From Dyella jiangningensis (GTDB taxonomy: Bacteria; Pseudomonadota; Gammaproteobacteria; Xanthomonadales; Rhodanobacteraceae), in the NCBI GenBank assembly GCA_000632805.1, contig CP007444.1, positions 124,001-188,000 on the forward strand: a stretch of 64,000 bases of DNA. The letters run 5' to 3'. The first letter of the stretch is position 1. Each line of letters starts with the position of its first letter. The position numbers and the translations under genes are program-made. A model generated the notes under the pieces. It was not told the origin of the DNA. It made no database searches and saw only the letters and a program-made list of their open reading frames with translations. This document shows, piece by piece, positions 34,490 through 43,705 of the stretch.

Positions 34490-34562
34490 GAACCGGCCGG
34501 CGCGGAGCTGTCATGGGGCTGTGGCAGACTTTCTGTTTTCCCTGACACATTCGAACGTATCC

Positions 34563-35372
34563 ATGTCCTTTCCGCGCCTTACTGCCGCCCTTGCACTCGC
34601 CTGTGTCGTCCTGACGCCCGCCGCACACGCCTGGGGCCAGCTTGGCCACAGCATCGTGGCCGATCTTGCCCAGCGCCATCTGAGCCCTACGGCGGAAGTC
34701 GAGGTGGAGCGACTGCTGGCACCCGAAAACACCAAGTCGCTGGCGGATATCGCCAGCTGGCCGGACGAGATCCGCAACGATCCCGGCAAGGACGCGCTGT
34801 GGAAGCAGACGCGTGCCCTGCACTACGTCGACTTCACCCACGGCGACTGCAACTACACGCCGCCGCGTGATTGCGAGGGCGGCCAGTGCGTGGTCGCCGG
34901 CATCGACCACTACGTGCAGATCCTCGCCGACAAATCGCAGCCCGACGCCACGCGCCTGGAGGCCTTGAAGTTCGTGGTCCACTTCATTGGCGACGAACAC
35001 CAGCCGCTGCATGGCGGCTCGCGCGATGACAAGGGCGGCAACGCCTACCAGGTCCAGTTCCAGGACAAGGGCACCAACCTGCACAGCGTGTGGGACTCGG
35101 GCCTGCTCAAGACGCGCGGCCTCGACTACAAGGCCTACGCCGACGAACTGGAATCGCGCGGCACGGTGACCTTGCCCAAGCCCATCGCCCCGTTCGACAA
35201 CGCCTACGCCCAATGGGCGGAAGAGTCCTGCCAGATCTCGCGCGACATCTATCCCGACAGTCACAAGCTCAACCAGACCTATGTGGACAAGGAACTGCCC
35301 GTGGCGGAACTGCGTCTGCGCGAAGCGGGACGTCGGCTGGCGGAAGTGTTGAACCTCGCGCTGGCGCGGTGA
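34563..35372 (+). CDS. S1/P1-type secreted nuclease
   Basis: Zinc-dependent endonuclease for single-stranded nucleic acids, exported. 269 residues; signal peptide cleaves after AHA, leaving W24 as mature N-terminus, the invariant Trp zinc ligand of this family. Other ligands visible: His in GQLGH, D in IASWPDEIR, HYVDF, FVVHFIGDEHQPLH and GGNAYQV...NLHSVWDSGL. ATG 34563 is the only start giving a signal peptide. A strong terminator follows 26 bases after the stop. Confidence 0.92.
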   Translation: MSFPRLTAALALACVVLTPAAHAWGQLGHSIVADLAQRHLSPTAEVEVERLLAPENTKSLADIASWPDEIRNDPGKDALWKQTRALHYVDFTHGDCNYTPPRDCEGGQCVVAGIDHYVQILADKSQPDATRLEALKFVVHFIGDEHQPLHGGSRDDKGGNAYQVQFQDKGTNLHSVWDSGLLKTRGLDYKAYADELESRGTVTLPKPIAPFDNAYAQWAEESCQISRDIYPDSHKLNQTYVDKELPVAELRLREAGRRLAEVLNLALAR

Positions 35373-35398
35373 CGCTTGTTCGTCTTCGCGCTCCCATG

Positions 35399-35425
35399 GG
35401 CCCGCCAATGCGCGGGCCTTTTTTT
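35399..35425 (+). terminator. Terminator after the nuclease gene
   Basis: GGCCCGC (35399-35405) pairs with GCGGGCC (35412-35418), followed by seven T. Confidence 0.85.
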
Positions 35426-35769
35426 GATCAAAACTTCAGCAGTTCCGGAAAGAATTGCTGCGATGCAAAATCATTCGTGCGGATGCTTCGCGCACACGCA
35501 AGCGGGCCCGGGCGCTCCTGCCGGCACGCCGATGCCGTGGCTTCAGAGTGGCCTCGCATTTTGCGTGCCATGACACCAGTATTTAGCCATCCGAATGCCA
35601 GTGAAGCAGACCAGTGTCGTGAGCTGGGTGCATTCTTGGCTGTCTTTGCGTAATACCACTGGTCGCGGCTGGTCCGCATGCCACAAGCAGTCCACTTGCA
35701 TACCGTGGGTGGCAAGAAAAAAGCCTGTGCAAACCCTCTGGCAGATCGATCCAATTCTGCTAGCGTTGA
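35426..35769. other. 344-base gap before pyk
   Basis: No gene, repeat or clear promoter recognised. Composition is less GC-rich than the flanking genes. Small ORFs on the plus strand lack ribosome sites. It presumably holds the pyk promoter. Confidence 0.5.
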
Positions 35770-37245
35770 ATGATGACTACTGAATCTACGCTGCGTCGCA
35801 CAAAGATTGTTGCCACCCTCGGTCCCGCGACCGACGCGCCTGGCATGCTCGAAAAAATCATCGCCGAAGGCGTCGATGTGGTTCGTCTGAACCTCTCGCA
35901 CGGCCAGCCCGACGACCACCGCGCGCGCGCCGTCGCCGTGCGCGATGCCGCCGCCAAGCTCGGTCGCGAGGTCGGTGTGCTGGCGGACCTTCAGGGCCCC
36001 AAGATCCGCGTCGAGCGGTTTGCGCATGGTCCGGTGGAGCTTCGTGTGGGCGATAGCTTCGTGCTGGATTGCAGCCCCGGTGCGCCGCTCGGCGACGCCA
36101 CCCGCGTCGGCGTGAGCTACTACGACTTGCCGAAGGACGTGTCCGCGGGCGACGTGCTGTTGCTGGACGATGGCCTGGTCGCGCTGACCGTCGAATCCGT
36201 CGTGGGTGCGGAAATCCGCTGCCGCGTGCTGATCGGCGGCAAGCTGTCCGACCGCAAGGGCCTCAACCGCCAGGGTGGTGGCCTTTCCGTGTCCGCGCTG
36301 TCGGACAAGGACAAGGCCGACATCAAGCTCGCCGCCGAGATCGGCTGCGACTTCCTCGCCGTCTCTTTCGTGCGTTCGGCCGCCGACATGAACGAAGCGC
36401 GCCGCCTGCTGGAAGAAGCCGGCGGCAAGGCGTCGCTGGTGGCGAAGATCGAACGTGCCGATGCGATTCCCGTGCTGGGCGAGATCATCGACGCGTCCGA
36501 CGTGGTGATGGTCGCCCGCGGCGACCTGGGCGTGGAAATCGGCGATGCCGAGTTGCCGGGCCTGCAGAAGAAGATCATCCGCGAGTCGGTGCAGCGCAAT
36601 CGCGCCGTGATCACCGCCACGCAGATGCTGCAGTCGATGGTGCGCTCGCCGATCCCGACCCGCGCCGAAGTGATGGACGTGGCCAACGCCGTGATCGACG
36701 GCACCGACGCCGTGATGCTGTCCGAGGAATCGGCAGCGGGCGCGCATCCGGACAAGGCCGTGGCCGCGCTGCGTCGCATCTGCCTTGGCGCCGAACGCCA
36801 GTTCGAGCCGAAGGAAGATCCGGCCACGCAGGGTCATCATCTGGATCGCACCGACCAGGCCATCGCGCTGGCTGCGATGGTGCTGGCCAGCCAGCTCGGT
36901 GTGCGAGCGATCGTGGCGTTGACCGAGTCCGGTGCCACCGCGCAGTGGCTGTCGCGCTATCGCAGCGCGGTGCCGATCTACGCGCTGTCGCCGTTCGACG
37001 ACGCGCGCCGCCGCATGTCGATCCTGCGCGACGTACAGGCCGTGAAGTTCACCCACATCTCGCAGACCCCGGCCGGCTCCGCACGCGACGCGGTGCGCCA
37101 GCTGTTCGCCGAGGGCAAGCTGACCGAAGGCGATCGCGTGGTGCTCACGCACGGCGACCACATCGGCCAGGGTGGCGGCACCAACACGCTCAAGTTGCTG
37201 TCGGTGGGTGCCGAGGGCGTGGTGGAGTGTTTGCGCGACCTGTAA
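35770..37245 (+). CDS. pyk: Pyruvate kinase
   Basis: Converts phosphoenolpyruvate and ADP to pyruvate and ATP. 491 residues: RRTKIVATLGPAT start, VVRLNLSHG, LADLQGPKIR, active-site SLVAKIERADAI (Lys of the signature; the usual second E-N is R-A here), MVARGDLGVEIG, VITATQMLQSM, DAVMLSEESAAG and a C-terminal allosteric domain to residue 491. ATG 35770 and 35773 are both possible; neither has a strong ribosome site. Confidence 0.95.
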   Translation: MMTTESTLRRTKIVATLGPATDAPGMLEKIIAEGVDVVRLNLSHGQPDDHRARAVAVRDAAAKLGREVGVLADLQGPKIRVERFAHGPVELRVGDSFVLDCSPGAPLGDATRVGVSYYDLPKDVSAGDVLLLDDGLVALTVESVVGAEIRCRVLIGGKLSDRKGLNRQGGGLSVSALSDKDKADIKLAAEIGCDFLAVSFVRSAADMNEARRLLEEAGGKASLVAKIERADAIPVLGEIIDASDVVMVARGDLGVEIGDAELPGLQKKIIRESVQRNRAVITATQMLQSMVRSPIPTRAEVMDVANAVIDGTDAVMLSEESAAGAHPDKAVAALRRICLGAERQFEPKEDPATQGHHLDRTDQAIALAAMVLASQLGVRAIVALTESGATAQWLSRYRSAVPIYALSPFDDARRRMSILRDVQAVKFTHISQTPAGSARDAVRQLFAEGKLTEGDRVVLTHGDHIGQGGGTNTLKLLSVGAEGVVECLRDL

Positions 37246-37328
37246 GCATGGCATCGACGTCGGCCTGTCTGCCTTGGGGCTAGAATCCAGGCCGACGTCC
37301 CAACCCATCCATGCGCAGGAGGTTTTCC

Positions 37329-37778
37329 ATGAACATGAAGTCGCGTCGCCGTGTCCAGGCGATTTCGCTGGCCCTTGCCATGGGCATGGCCGCACCGTTG
37401 CTTGCCCAATCGCAGGCGCGCATGGTCGCCCCGGATCGCATCCAGTCGTACTGGATCATGCTCAACACGAAGGTGGATGCCGACGTTCCCAACAGCGGCT
37501 CCAACATGGACAAGCCCGGTTGCGTGGCGGTGACCTACATGATCGGTTCTGACGGGATTCCGCAGAACGTCAATGTGGCCAAGGTCGTGCCGCAGAGCGA
37601 TCTCGGCGCGGTGGCCAAGAGCGTGGCGGGCAACTTCCGTTATGGGCCGTCGCTGAGCAACAAGACGCACGAGCCGGTCAATACGTACTTCATCGTGCCG
37701 TTCAACCTGCCGGCGGATGCTGCGCAGCGGCAATCCATCGTCAACGCGTGCAAGCTGCCGGGCTACGACCAGGCCTGA
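37329..37778 (+). CDS. Exported protein with TonB-C-like domain
   Basis: 149 residues with signal peptide (to LLAQSQA) and a single alpha/beta domain resembling the TonB C-terminal fold: CVAVTYMIGSDGIPQNVNVAKVVPQSDLGAVAKSVAGNFRYGPSL...NTYFIVPFNL. It has no membrane anchor or proline-rich span, so it is not a TonB energy transducer. Role unknown. AGGAGG lies six bases before ATG 37329. Located between pyk and aldolase. Confidence 0.7.
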   Translation: MNMKSRRRVQAISLALAMGMAAPLLAQSQARMVAPDRIQSYWIMLNTKVDADVPNSGSNMDKPGCVAVTYMIGSDGIPQNVNVAKVVPQSDLGAVAKSVAGNFRYGPSLSNKTHEPVNTYFIVPFNLPADAAQRQSIVNACKLPGYDQA

Positions 37779-37920
37779 GTCTTGCCGCCATGGCCGTTCA
37801 GGGGCGCTCAGGGCCCCCCATGGCCAGATGCCATATACTTGCGGGCCTTTAAGCCTAGCCGCCCCTTCCAGGGCGGCTTCCACCTTGTGCGGCCCACACC
37901 GCCTAAGTACCGGAGTTGTC

Positions 37921-38928
37921 ATGAGCATCGAAGATCTCGAAAGCGTTGCCCTCGCTATGGTTGCGCCCGGCAAGGGCATCATCGCCATCGACGAGTCGAC
38001 CAACACCATCAAGAAGCGTTTCGAGGCCGTCGGCATCGACAACACCGAAGAGAATCGTCGTGCTTACCGCGAGCTGCTGCTCACCACGCCGGGCCTCAAC
38101 GAGCACATCTCCGGCGCCATCCTGTATGACGAAACCATCCGCCAGTCGACCAAGGACGGCGTGCCGTTCACGACGCTGATGAAGAAGAACGGCATCATCC
38201 CGGGCATCAAGGTCGACAAGGGCCCGGTGCCGCTGGCCGGCTTCCCGGGCGACGTGGTGACCGAAGGCCTCGACGGCCTGCGCGAGCGCCTGCAGGAATA
38301 CGTGAAGCTGGGCGCCCAGTTCGCCAAGTGGCGCGCCGTGATCAACATCTCCGAAGACAACCCGTCCTCGACCGCCATCGAGGCGAACTGCCATGCGCTG
38401 GCCCGCTACGCCGCGCTGTGCCAGGAAGCCGGCTTGGTGCCGATGGTCGAGCCGGAAGTGATCATGGACGGCGATCACAGCATCGAAGTCAGCTACGAAG
38501 TGCACGAAGCCGTGCTGCGCAGCCTGTTCAATGCGCTGTACGAGCAGAACGTGATGCTGGAAGGCACCATCCTGAAGGTCAGCATGGTCATCCCGGGCAA
38601 GGATGCGGACGAGCAGGCCGAGGTCGAGGAAGTCGCCGAAGCCACCGTGCGCGTGCTCAAGACCACCGTGCCGGCCACGCTGCCGGGCATCGTGTTCCTC
38701 TCGGGCGGCCAGACCGACGAGCAGTCCACCGCTCACCTCAATGCGATGAACCGCATGGGCCCGCACCCGTGGCCGCTGTCGTTCTCCTACGGCCGCGCCA
38801 TGCAGCAGGCCGCGCTGAAGCTGTGGGCCAAGGACATGAAGGCCAACTACGCCGATGCGCAGAAGACCGTCTACGCCCGCGCGAAGGACAACGGCCTCGC
38901 CGCGCTGGGTCAGTGGAGCGGCAAGTAA
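37921..38928 (+). CDS. fda: Fructose-bisphosphate aldolase, class I
   Basis: 335-residue Schiff-base aldolase: GKGIIAIDESTNTIKKRFEAVGI start, KVDKGPVPLAGF, ISEDNPSSTAIEANCHALARYAALCQEAGLVPMVEPEV and LEGTILKVSMVIPGKDAD with the Schiff-base Lys in ILKVSM, then GIVFLSGGQTDEQ. This is the eukaryote-like type I family seen in xanthomonads. CCGGAG precedes ATG 37921 by six bases. Followed directly by a repeat pair and a bidirectional terminator. Confidence 0.93.
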   Translation: MSIEDLESVALAMVAPGKGIIAIDESTNTIKKRFEAVGIDNTEENRRAYRELLLTTPGLNEHISGAILYDETIRQSTKDGVPFTTLMKKNGIIPGIKVDKGPVPLAGFPGDVVTEGLDGLRERLQEYVKLGAQFAKWRAVINISEDNPSSTAIEANCHALARYAALCQEAGLVPMVEPEVIMDGDHSIEVSYEVHEAVLRSLFNALYEQNVMLEGTILKVSMVIPGKDADEQAEVEEVAEATVRVLKTTVPATLPGIVFLSGGQTDEQSTAHLNAMNRMGPHPWPLSFSYGRAMQQAALKLWAKDMKANYADAQKTVYARAKDNGLAALGQWSGK

Positions 38929-38934
38929 GCCGAT

Positions 38935-39055
38935 AAAGCCCCTCTCCCCGCGGGAGAGGGGTGGGGGTGAGGGTGCGGTCTTGCCGCCACCTTGGCGATT
39001 GCGCTCCGCCCGTACCCTCATCCACCTGCGGCACCTTCTCCCGGAGGGAGAAGGG
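38935..39055. repeat. Inverted pair of the DUF559-type repeat without a gene
   Basis: Unit one (38935-38978): stem CCCCTCTCCC (38939-38948)/GGGAGAGGGG (38952-38961) plus tail GTGAGGGTGCGG, nearly identical to the left DUF559 repeat. Unit two (39012-39055), reversed and diverged: tail ACCCTCA then CCTTCTCCC (39034-39042)/GGGAGAAGG (39046-39054). Only 33 bases lie between them. The architecture equals the DUF559 cassette minus the gene. Confidence 0.75.
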
Positions 39056-39092
39056 TTGAGCTGATCGGCGTTGCGCTTCCCTTGTAGCAAAG

Positions 39093-39123
39093 AAAAACGG
39101 GCACCTCGCGGCGCCCGTTTTTT
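39093..39123. terminator. Bidirectional terminator between aldolase and first Ax21 gene
   Basis: AAAAACGGGC (39093-39102) pairs with GCCCGTTTTT (39113-39122); A/T tracts on both sides serve both convergent genes. Confidence 0.8.
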
Positions 39124-39144
39124 GTTGCCCTGTTCCAAGACCGA

Positions 39145-39747
39145 TCAGAAGCGGTATTCCGCACTGACGGTGTACAGGTTGGTCGGCAGGTGGATGTTCT
39201 TGTCGCTGTCGCTGGCCTGGTAGTAGTCGTAGTTCAGGCCCACGCTCCACTGCGGGGTGATGTTGTAGCCCACGCCTGCACCGGCGTAGTAGTTGGTGCT
39301 GTTGAAGCGCACCGACTGCGGGTTGAACTTGTCGTTGGTCAGGCCTTCACCCTTGGCGAAGAAGGCACCGCCACGTACTTCGCCGTACCACTTCGGGCTG
39401 AAGCTGTAGCGCAGGTCCAGACCGGCCGTAGCACCCTGCAGCTTCGACTTGGCGTCGCCGCCGTAGTTCTGCGTGTACAGGCCACGCGCATCGGCACGGC
39501 CCAGGTAGACGTAGCCTGCTTCGACGCCGAGCGACAACTCGGGGTTGAGCGCGAAACGGTAACCACCCTTCACGCCACCGGCGAAATCGCCGTTGTCATA
39601 AGGGCCCTTCTTGATCTGACCATAGCCGGCGTTGGCGCCGACGTACCAGCCCTGCTGGGCGTTCTGACCGGCGTCCTGTGCAAAGGCGGCCGGAACAGCC
39701 ACCAGACCGGCGGCGGCGAAAGCAAGGGCAAGCATGGTGTTCTTCAT
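39145..39747 (-). CDS. Ax21-family outer-membrane beta-barrel protein, copy 1
   Basis: 200 residues: signal peptide to AAFAQ, then an eight-stranded OmpA-like barrel (GWYVGANAGYGQIKKG...GGVKGGYRF...SLGVEAGYVYLG...GLDLRYSFSPKWYGEVRGGAFF...YYAGAGVGYNITPQWSVGLNYDYYQ) ending in YRF. Xanthomonas Ax21 homologues are outer-membrane vesicle proteins; a signalling role is disputed. A paralogue lies 233 bases upstream. Both share a CTTAAT direct-repeat site about 140 bases before the start. GGAG precedes the ATG. Confidence 0.8.
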   Translation of the reverse strand: MKNTMLALAFAAAGLVAVPAAFAQDAGQNAQQGWYVGANAGYGQIKKGPYDNGDFAGGVKGGYRFALNPELSLGVEAGYVYLGRADARGLYTQNYGGDAKSKLQGATAGLDLRYSFSPKWYGEVRGGAFFAKGEGLTNDKFNPQSVRFNSTNYYAGAGVGYNITPQWSVGLNYDYYQASDSDKNIHLPTNLYTVSAEYRF

Positions 39748-39884
39748 GGGGGTACTCCTCTTCGTCTTATTGGGCCAGTCCGCGGCGCCGGGGGTTCGGT
39801 CGTTCGCGGCTGGGCACCTCGTGCCGACGGTGCTGACCCTTAGATAGGGCGCCCCTGAGGAGTTTCAATACTGGTTAGTACATA

Positions 39885-39901
39885 ATTAAGAGGGCATTAA
39901 G
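39885..39901 (-). promoter_or_regulatory. CTTAAT-N5-CTTAAT direct repeat before Ax21 copy 1
   Basis: Minus strand: two CTTAAT hexamers with an 11-base period, 138 bases before the start codon. The same arrangement precedes copy 2. Such one-turn direct repeats are typical for OmpR/PhoP-type response regulators (family knowledge); the regulator is unknown. Confidence 0.55.
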
Positions 39902-39931
39902 GTTGAGGCCGCTTCCAGGCGACCCCCACAT

Positions 39932-39958
39932 AAAAAACGGGCGCCCAAGGGGCGCCCG
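39932..39958 (-). terminator. Terminator of Ax21 copy 2
   Basis: CGGGCGCCC (39938-39946) and GGGCGCCCG (39950-39958), three-base loop, six T on the minus strand. Confidence 0.85.
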
Positions 39959-39980
39959 CGTGTTTTTCGCAACAGGTTGA

Positions 39981-40619
39981 TCAGAAGCGATATTCAGCCG
40001 TAACCGAGGCGGTGTCGGTAGACAGGTCCACGCCCTGCTTCTTGGCGTCAAAGTAGTCGTAGCTTACGCCAAGGCTGAAGTGCTGGTTGAAGTCGTAGCC
40101 CACACCGGCGCCGCCGTACCAGCTGACGTCATCGAGGTGATGACGGTTGATCGAGTTGTTGTCGTAGCCATGGCCCTTCCAGCCATAGATGCCGGCGCGG
40201 CCGCTGACGTACAGGCCGTCCCACACGTTGATCTTGCCGTTCACGCCGGCGGTCCAGCCGCGAAGGTCGTTCTTCTCGTTGGTCTGGTTGACGGGCTGGC
40301 TGTTGAAGATGTTCTTCAGCTTGTAATTGCCCTGGTCGTTGTAGCCGACCTCAACGCCCAGACCCATGTCCTGGCCCACTTTCCAGCGGTAGCCGCCGTT
40401 GATGCCGTAGGTGGTCGGATGGTCGTTATAGGGGCCGTTGGCGACATGACCCTCGCCCACGCTGCCGTTGATGAACCAGTTGCCGCTGCCCACCGGCTGG
40501 TAGGGCTGGTAGTTGCCGTTGGCGGCCGTGCTGGTGGACGAGCTGGTGTCCTGGGCGAACGCGGGAGCGGCGATGAAGCCGGTCGTAGCAATGGCAATGG
40601 CGAGTAGCGTCTTCTTCAT
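39981..40619 (-). CDS. Ax21-family outer-membrane beta-barrel protein, copy 2
   Basis: 212 residues from ATG 40619 (in-frame codons up to 40730 give no signal peptide and were rejected). Signal peptide ends APAFAQ, followed by a Ser/Thr-rich spacer and a barrel closely parallel to copy 1: NWFINGSVGEGHVANGPY, GINGGYRWKVGQDMGLGVEVGYNDQG, YVSGRAGIYGWKGHG, WYGGAGVGYDFNQHFSLGVSYDYFDAKKQG and terminal AEYRF. GGAG precedes the start. Divergence from copy 1 is high, so duplication is old. Confidence 0.8.
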   Translation of the reverse strand: MKKTLLAIAIATTGFIAAPAFAQDTSSSTSTAANGNYQPYQPVGSGNWFINGSVGEGHVANGPYNDHPTTYGINGGYRWKVGQDMGLGVEVGYNDQGNYKLKNIFNSQPVNQTNEKNDLRGWTAGVNGKINVWDGLYVSGRAGIYGWKGHGYDNNSINRHHLDDVSWYGGAGVGYDFNQHFSLGVSYDYFDAKKQGVDLSTDTASVTAEYRF

Positions 40620-40766
40620 GGGAGTACTCCATATGATCTTTTTAGGATCGATCCCTGAAAGATCTGCGGGCCGGGGGAAAGGCTGATCGCAGTCACACCC
40701 GATCCGTGGGTGCCAGGGGATTAGAGCCATGGGAGCCTGAAGGGTTTCCGTATCCCTTACCCAAAA

Positions 40767-40783
40767 ATTAAGGACAAATTAAG
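40767..40783 (-). promoter_or_regulatory. CTTAAT-N5-CTTAAT direct repeat before Ax21 copy 2
   Basis: Minus-strand hexamers at 40778-40783 and 40767-40772, 11-base period, 148 bases before the start; same spacing and nearly same distance as in copy 1. Confidence 0.55.
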
Positions 40784-40863
40784 GTCTTGGGCGTGGGACA
40801 GGGGCCTGGCAATCGGCGACAATGGGCGTTTTTAGCCGCCATCGCCCCCGGAGAACCCTCTCA

Positions 40864-42867
40864 ATGACCACCCGCCGCGAACTCGCCAATGCCGTGCGCG
40901 CCCTCGCCATGGACGCCGTGCAACAGGCCAACTCCGGCCACCCAGGCATGCCCATGGGCATGGCGGACATCGCCGAGGTGCTCTGGAACGACTTCCTCCA
41001 GCACAACCCGACCAACCCCAAGTGGTTCAACCGCGACCGTTTCGTGCTCTCCAACGGCCACGGCTCGATGCTCCAATACGCGCTGCTGCACCTGACCGGC
41101 TACGACCTGCCGATGGACCAGCTCAAGCGCTTCCGCCAGCTGCACTCCAAGACCGCCGGCCATCCGGAGGCCAGCGAAACCCCAGGCGTGGAAACCACTA
41201 CCGGCCCCTTGGGCCAGGGTCTCGCCAATGCGGTGGGCTTCGCGCTGGCGGAAAAGGTGCTGGCCGACCACTTCAACCGTCCGGGCCATGAGATCGTCAA
41301 CCACCACACTTATGTGTTCCTGGGCGACGGCTGCCTGATGGAAGGCATCTCGCACGAAGTCGCTTCGCTGGCTGGCACCTGGAAGCTGGGCAAGCTGGTC
41401 GCGGTGTATGACGACAACGGCATCTCCATCGACGGCGAGGTGCACGGCTGGTTCACCGACAACACGCCGGAGCGTTTCGAGGCCTATGGCTGGAACGTGA
41501 TCCGCGGCGTCGACGGCCACAACCCCGACGCCATCAAGCAGGCGATCACCGCTGCCACGTCGCAGAGCGAGAAGCCGACCCTGATCTGCGCCCGCACGAT
41601 CATCGGCTTCGGTTCGCCGAACAAGCAGGGCAAGGAAGAGAGCCACGGCGCGGCGCTGGGCAAGGACGAAGTCGCCAAGACGCGCGACGCGCTGGACTGG
41701 CGTTACGGCCCGTTCGAGATTCCGGCCGAGATCTACGCCGGCTGGGACCACAAGAAGGCGGGCGCCGCGCGCGAGCAGGCCTGGCACGACGCGGTGGCCA
41801 AGTACTCCGCAGCGTTCCCGGAACTCGCTGCCGAGTTCAATCGCCGTGTCTCCGGTGAGCTGCCGTCTGACTGGGCCGAGAAGTCGCAGGCCTTCGTCGA
41901 CAAGCTGCAGGCGGACGGCGTGGACGTGGCCTCGCGCAAGGCTTCGCAGATGAGCATCGAAGCGTTCGCGCCGCTGCTGCCGGAACTGATCGGCGGTTCG
42001 GCCGACCTTGCCGGTTCCAACCTCACCAAGTGGAAGGGCAGCGTCGACGCCGGCAACGGCCATGACGCCAAGGGCAACTACGTGTACTACGGTGTGCGCG
42101 AGTTCGGCATGAGCGCGATCGCCAACGGCCTGGCGCTGCACGGCGGCTTCATCCCGTACGACGCCACCTTCCTGGTGTTCTCCGACTACGCCCGCAACGC
42201 AGTGCGCATGAGCGCGCTGATCCCGGCGCACGCCATCCACGTCTACACCCACGACTCGATCGGCCTGGGCGAGGACGGCCCGACCCACCAGCCGGTGGAG
42301 CACCTTGCCTCGCTGCGCTACATCCCGAACAACCAGGTATGGCGTCCGTGCGATGCGGTGGAATCGGCGATGTCCTGGAAGCTCGCCATCGAGCGCAAGG
42401 GCAACCCGGCGTGCCTGGTGTTCTCGCGCCAGAACCTCAAGCCGCAGCAGCGCAGCGCGCAGCAGGTGGCCGACATCGCGCGTGGCGCCTACGTGCTGTC
42501 CGATCCGCAGGACACCAAGTTCAAGGCCATCCTGATCGCCACCGGTTCGGAAGTGGAACTGGCGATGGAGGCGGCCCGCACGCTGGCACAGCAGAACGTG
42601 CCGGTGCGCGTGGTGTCGATGCCGTGCACGGAAGTGTTCGACGCCCAGCCGCTCGAATACCGCGAAGCCATCCTGCCGGGCTGGTGCCGCGCGCGCGTGG
42701 CGGTGGAAGCGGCCACGTCCGACTTCTGGCGCAAGTACGTGGGCCTGGACGGCGACGTGATCGGCATGACCACCTTCGGCGCCTCCGCGCCGGCGCCGCA
42801 GCTGTTCGAGCACTTCGGTTTCACTGTGGCCCACGTGGTGGATGCAGTGAAGCGCGTGATTGGCTGA
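40864..42867 (+). CDS. tkt: Transketolase
   Basis: Thiamine diphosphate enzyme of the pentose phosphate pathway, 667 residues. [38 protein letters not shown] start, [14 protein letters not shown], the ThDP motif [19 protein letters not shown]...[13 protein letters not shown], and the C-terminal Pyr domain with [43 protein letters not shown] and [27 protein letters not shown] 40864 chosen by family N-terminus. Repeats and a terminator follow. Confidence 0.96.
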   Translation: MTTRRELANAVRALAMDAVQQANSGHPGMPMGMADIAEVLWNDFLQHNPTNPKWFNRDRFVLSNGHGSMLQYALLHLTGYDLPMDQLKRFRQLHSKTAGHPEASETPGVETTTGPLGQGLANAVGFALAEKVLADHFNRPGHEIVNHHTYVFLGDGCLMEGISHEVASLAGTWKLGKLVAVYDDNGISIDGEVHGWFTDNTPERFEAYGWNVIRGVDGHNPDAIKQAITAATSQSEKPTLICARTIIGFGSPNKQGKEESHGAALGKDEVAKTRDALDWRYGPFEIPAEIYAGWDHKKAGAAREQAWHDAVAKYSAAFPELAAEFNRRVSGELPSDWAEKSQAFVDKLQADGVDVASRKASQMSIEAFAPLLPELIGGSADLAGSNLTKWKGSVDAGNGHDAKGNYVYYGVREFGMSAIANGLALHGGFIPYDATFLVFSDYARNAVRMSALIPAHAIHVYTHDSIGLGEDGPTHQPVEHLASLRYIPNNQVWRPCDAVESAMSWKLAIERKGNPACLVFSRQNLKPQQRSAQQVADIARGAYVLSDPQDTKFKAILIATGSEVELAMEAARTLAQQNVPVRVVSMPCTEVFDAQPLEYREAILPGWCRARVAVEAATSDFWRKYVGLDGDVIGMTTFGASAPAPQLFEHFGFTVAHVVDAVKRVIG

Positions 42868-42875
42868 TGGCTCTG

Positions 42876-42915
42876 AACCCTCTCCCCTTCGGGGAGAGGG
42901 TAGGGTGAGGGGCGG
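42876..42915. repeat. Diverged copy of the DUF559-type palindromic repeat
   Basis: ACCCTCTCCCC, three-base loop, GGGGAGAGGGT (42877-42901), then tail AGGGTGAGGGGCGGG, nine bases after the tkt stop. Same layout as the units at 6046 and 38935. Confidence 0.7.
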
Positions 42916-42934
42916 GTGCTCGCCTCAGGCCCAC

Positions 42935-42966
42935 AAAAACGCCGCGATCATCGCGGCGTTTTTTTT
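42935..42966 (+). terminator. Terminator after tkt
   Basis: AACGCCGCGA (42938-42947) pairs with TCGCGGCGTT (42951-42960), three-base loop, followed by T8. Confidence 0.88.
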
Positions 42967-42976
42967 CGAGCTTTTA

Positions 42977-43059
42977 TGTGGGAGCGCACCCTGTGCGCGA
43001 CAAGCCTACCGAGTGCAGACACCGAGGCTCTGCGGTCGCGCACAGGGTGCGCTCCCACA
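42977..43059. repeat. REPIN-like inverted pair of 25-bp REP units
   Basis: The arm at 42977-43001 (TGTGGGAGCGCACC...) is the exact reverse complement of 43035-43059; 33 bases lie between. The unit resembles GTGGGAG-type REP sequences of Pseudomonas and xanthomonads, which move with RAYT transposases (family knowledge). No RAYT gene is in the window. Confidence 0.85.
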
Positions 43060-43072
43060 AGACAGCGGCCCG

Positions 43073-43705
43073 CTACGCGGCTAACAACTCCGCCAGGTGA
43101 TCCGGATCGCGGGCCAACGCATGCGCCCCGGCCTTCTCCAACTCCTCACGGCTGCCAAAACCCCACAGCACACCGAGGCCACGCACGCGATTGGCCACCG
43201 CGCCATCGATATCGAAATGACGATCGCCAATCATCGCCGTCTCTTCCGGCTTCGCACCGAAATCCTCGAGCGCGGCCCTGATCATCGTCGCTTTCTCGCT
43301 ATGCGCGCTCGACGGGTCTGGGCCATATAGACGGCTGAAGGCCTTGCCAAACGGCAGGTGCTCGATGATCGGCCACGCATGCCGCTCCGGTTTGCTGGTG
43401 ACTACGGCGAGCATGTGGCCAGCGGCCTGCAGGCGTTCGATCATCGTGTCGATGCCGGGATACACCGTGTGCTCCTGCCAACCGATGGCGTGGAAGCGTT
43501 CGTGGTAGTAATCCACAGCGAGTTCGATGCGGTCGTGATCATGATCCAGCAGCGGCGCAAAGCTGTGGCGCAGCGGCGGGCCGATCCAATGACGCATTTC
43601 GGCAGGGTGTTCCACGCCCAGCTGCGTCAGCGCATGGCGGACGCAGCCCAGGATGCCGATTTCCGAATCGATCAGCGTGCCGTCAAGGTCGAACAGACAG
43701 AGCAT
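43073..43705 (-). CDS. HAD-superfamily phosphatase (phosphoglycolate phosphatase-like)
   Basis: 210 residues. HAD motifs: DLDGTLIDSE (nucleophile and acid Asp), VVTSKPE (motif II), K in SEKATMIRAAL and IGDRHFDIDGAVAN (motif IV). The cap sits after motif I (subclass I). Resembles PGP/Gph and PpaX-type enzymes; substrate not determinable. Its start overlaps the pgk stop by one base on the same strand, so it is co-translated with pgk. Confidence 0.82.
   Translation of the reverse strand: MLCLFDLDGTLIDSEIGILGCVRHALTQLGVEHPAEMRHWIGPPLRHSFAPLLDHDHDRIELAVDYYHERFHAIGWQEHTVYPGIDTMIERLQAAGHMLAVVTSKPERHAWPIIEHLPFGKAFSRLYGPDPSSAHSEKATMIRAALEDFGAKPEETAMIGDRHFDIDGAVANRVRGLGVLWGFGSREELEKAGAHALARDPDHLAELLAA

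Noticed and set aside
35428-37395. 655-codon minus-strand ORF over pyk
   Set aside because: Shadow of pyruvate kinase; low-complexity His/Arg/Asp sequence.
37329-37778. TonB energy transducer
   Set aside because: Has a cleavable signal and only the C-terminal-like fold; no transmembrane anchor or proline-rich region.
40861-42834. 657-codon minus-strand ORF over tkt
   Set aside because: Exact antisense shadow of transketolase.
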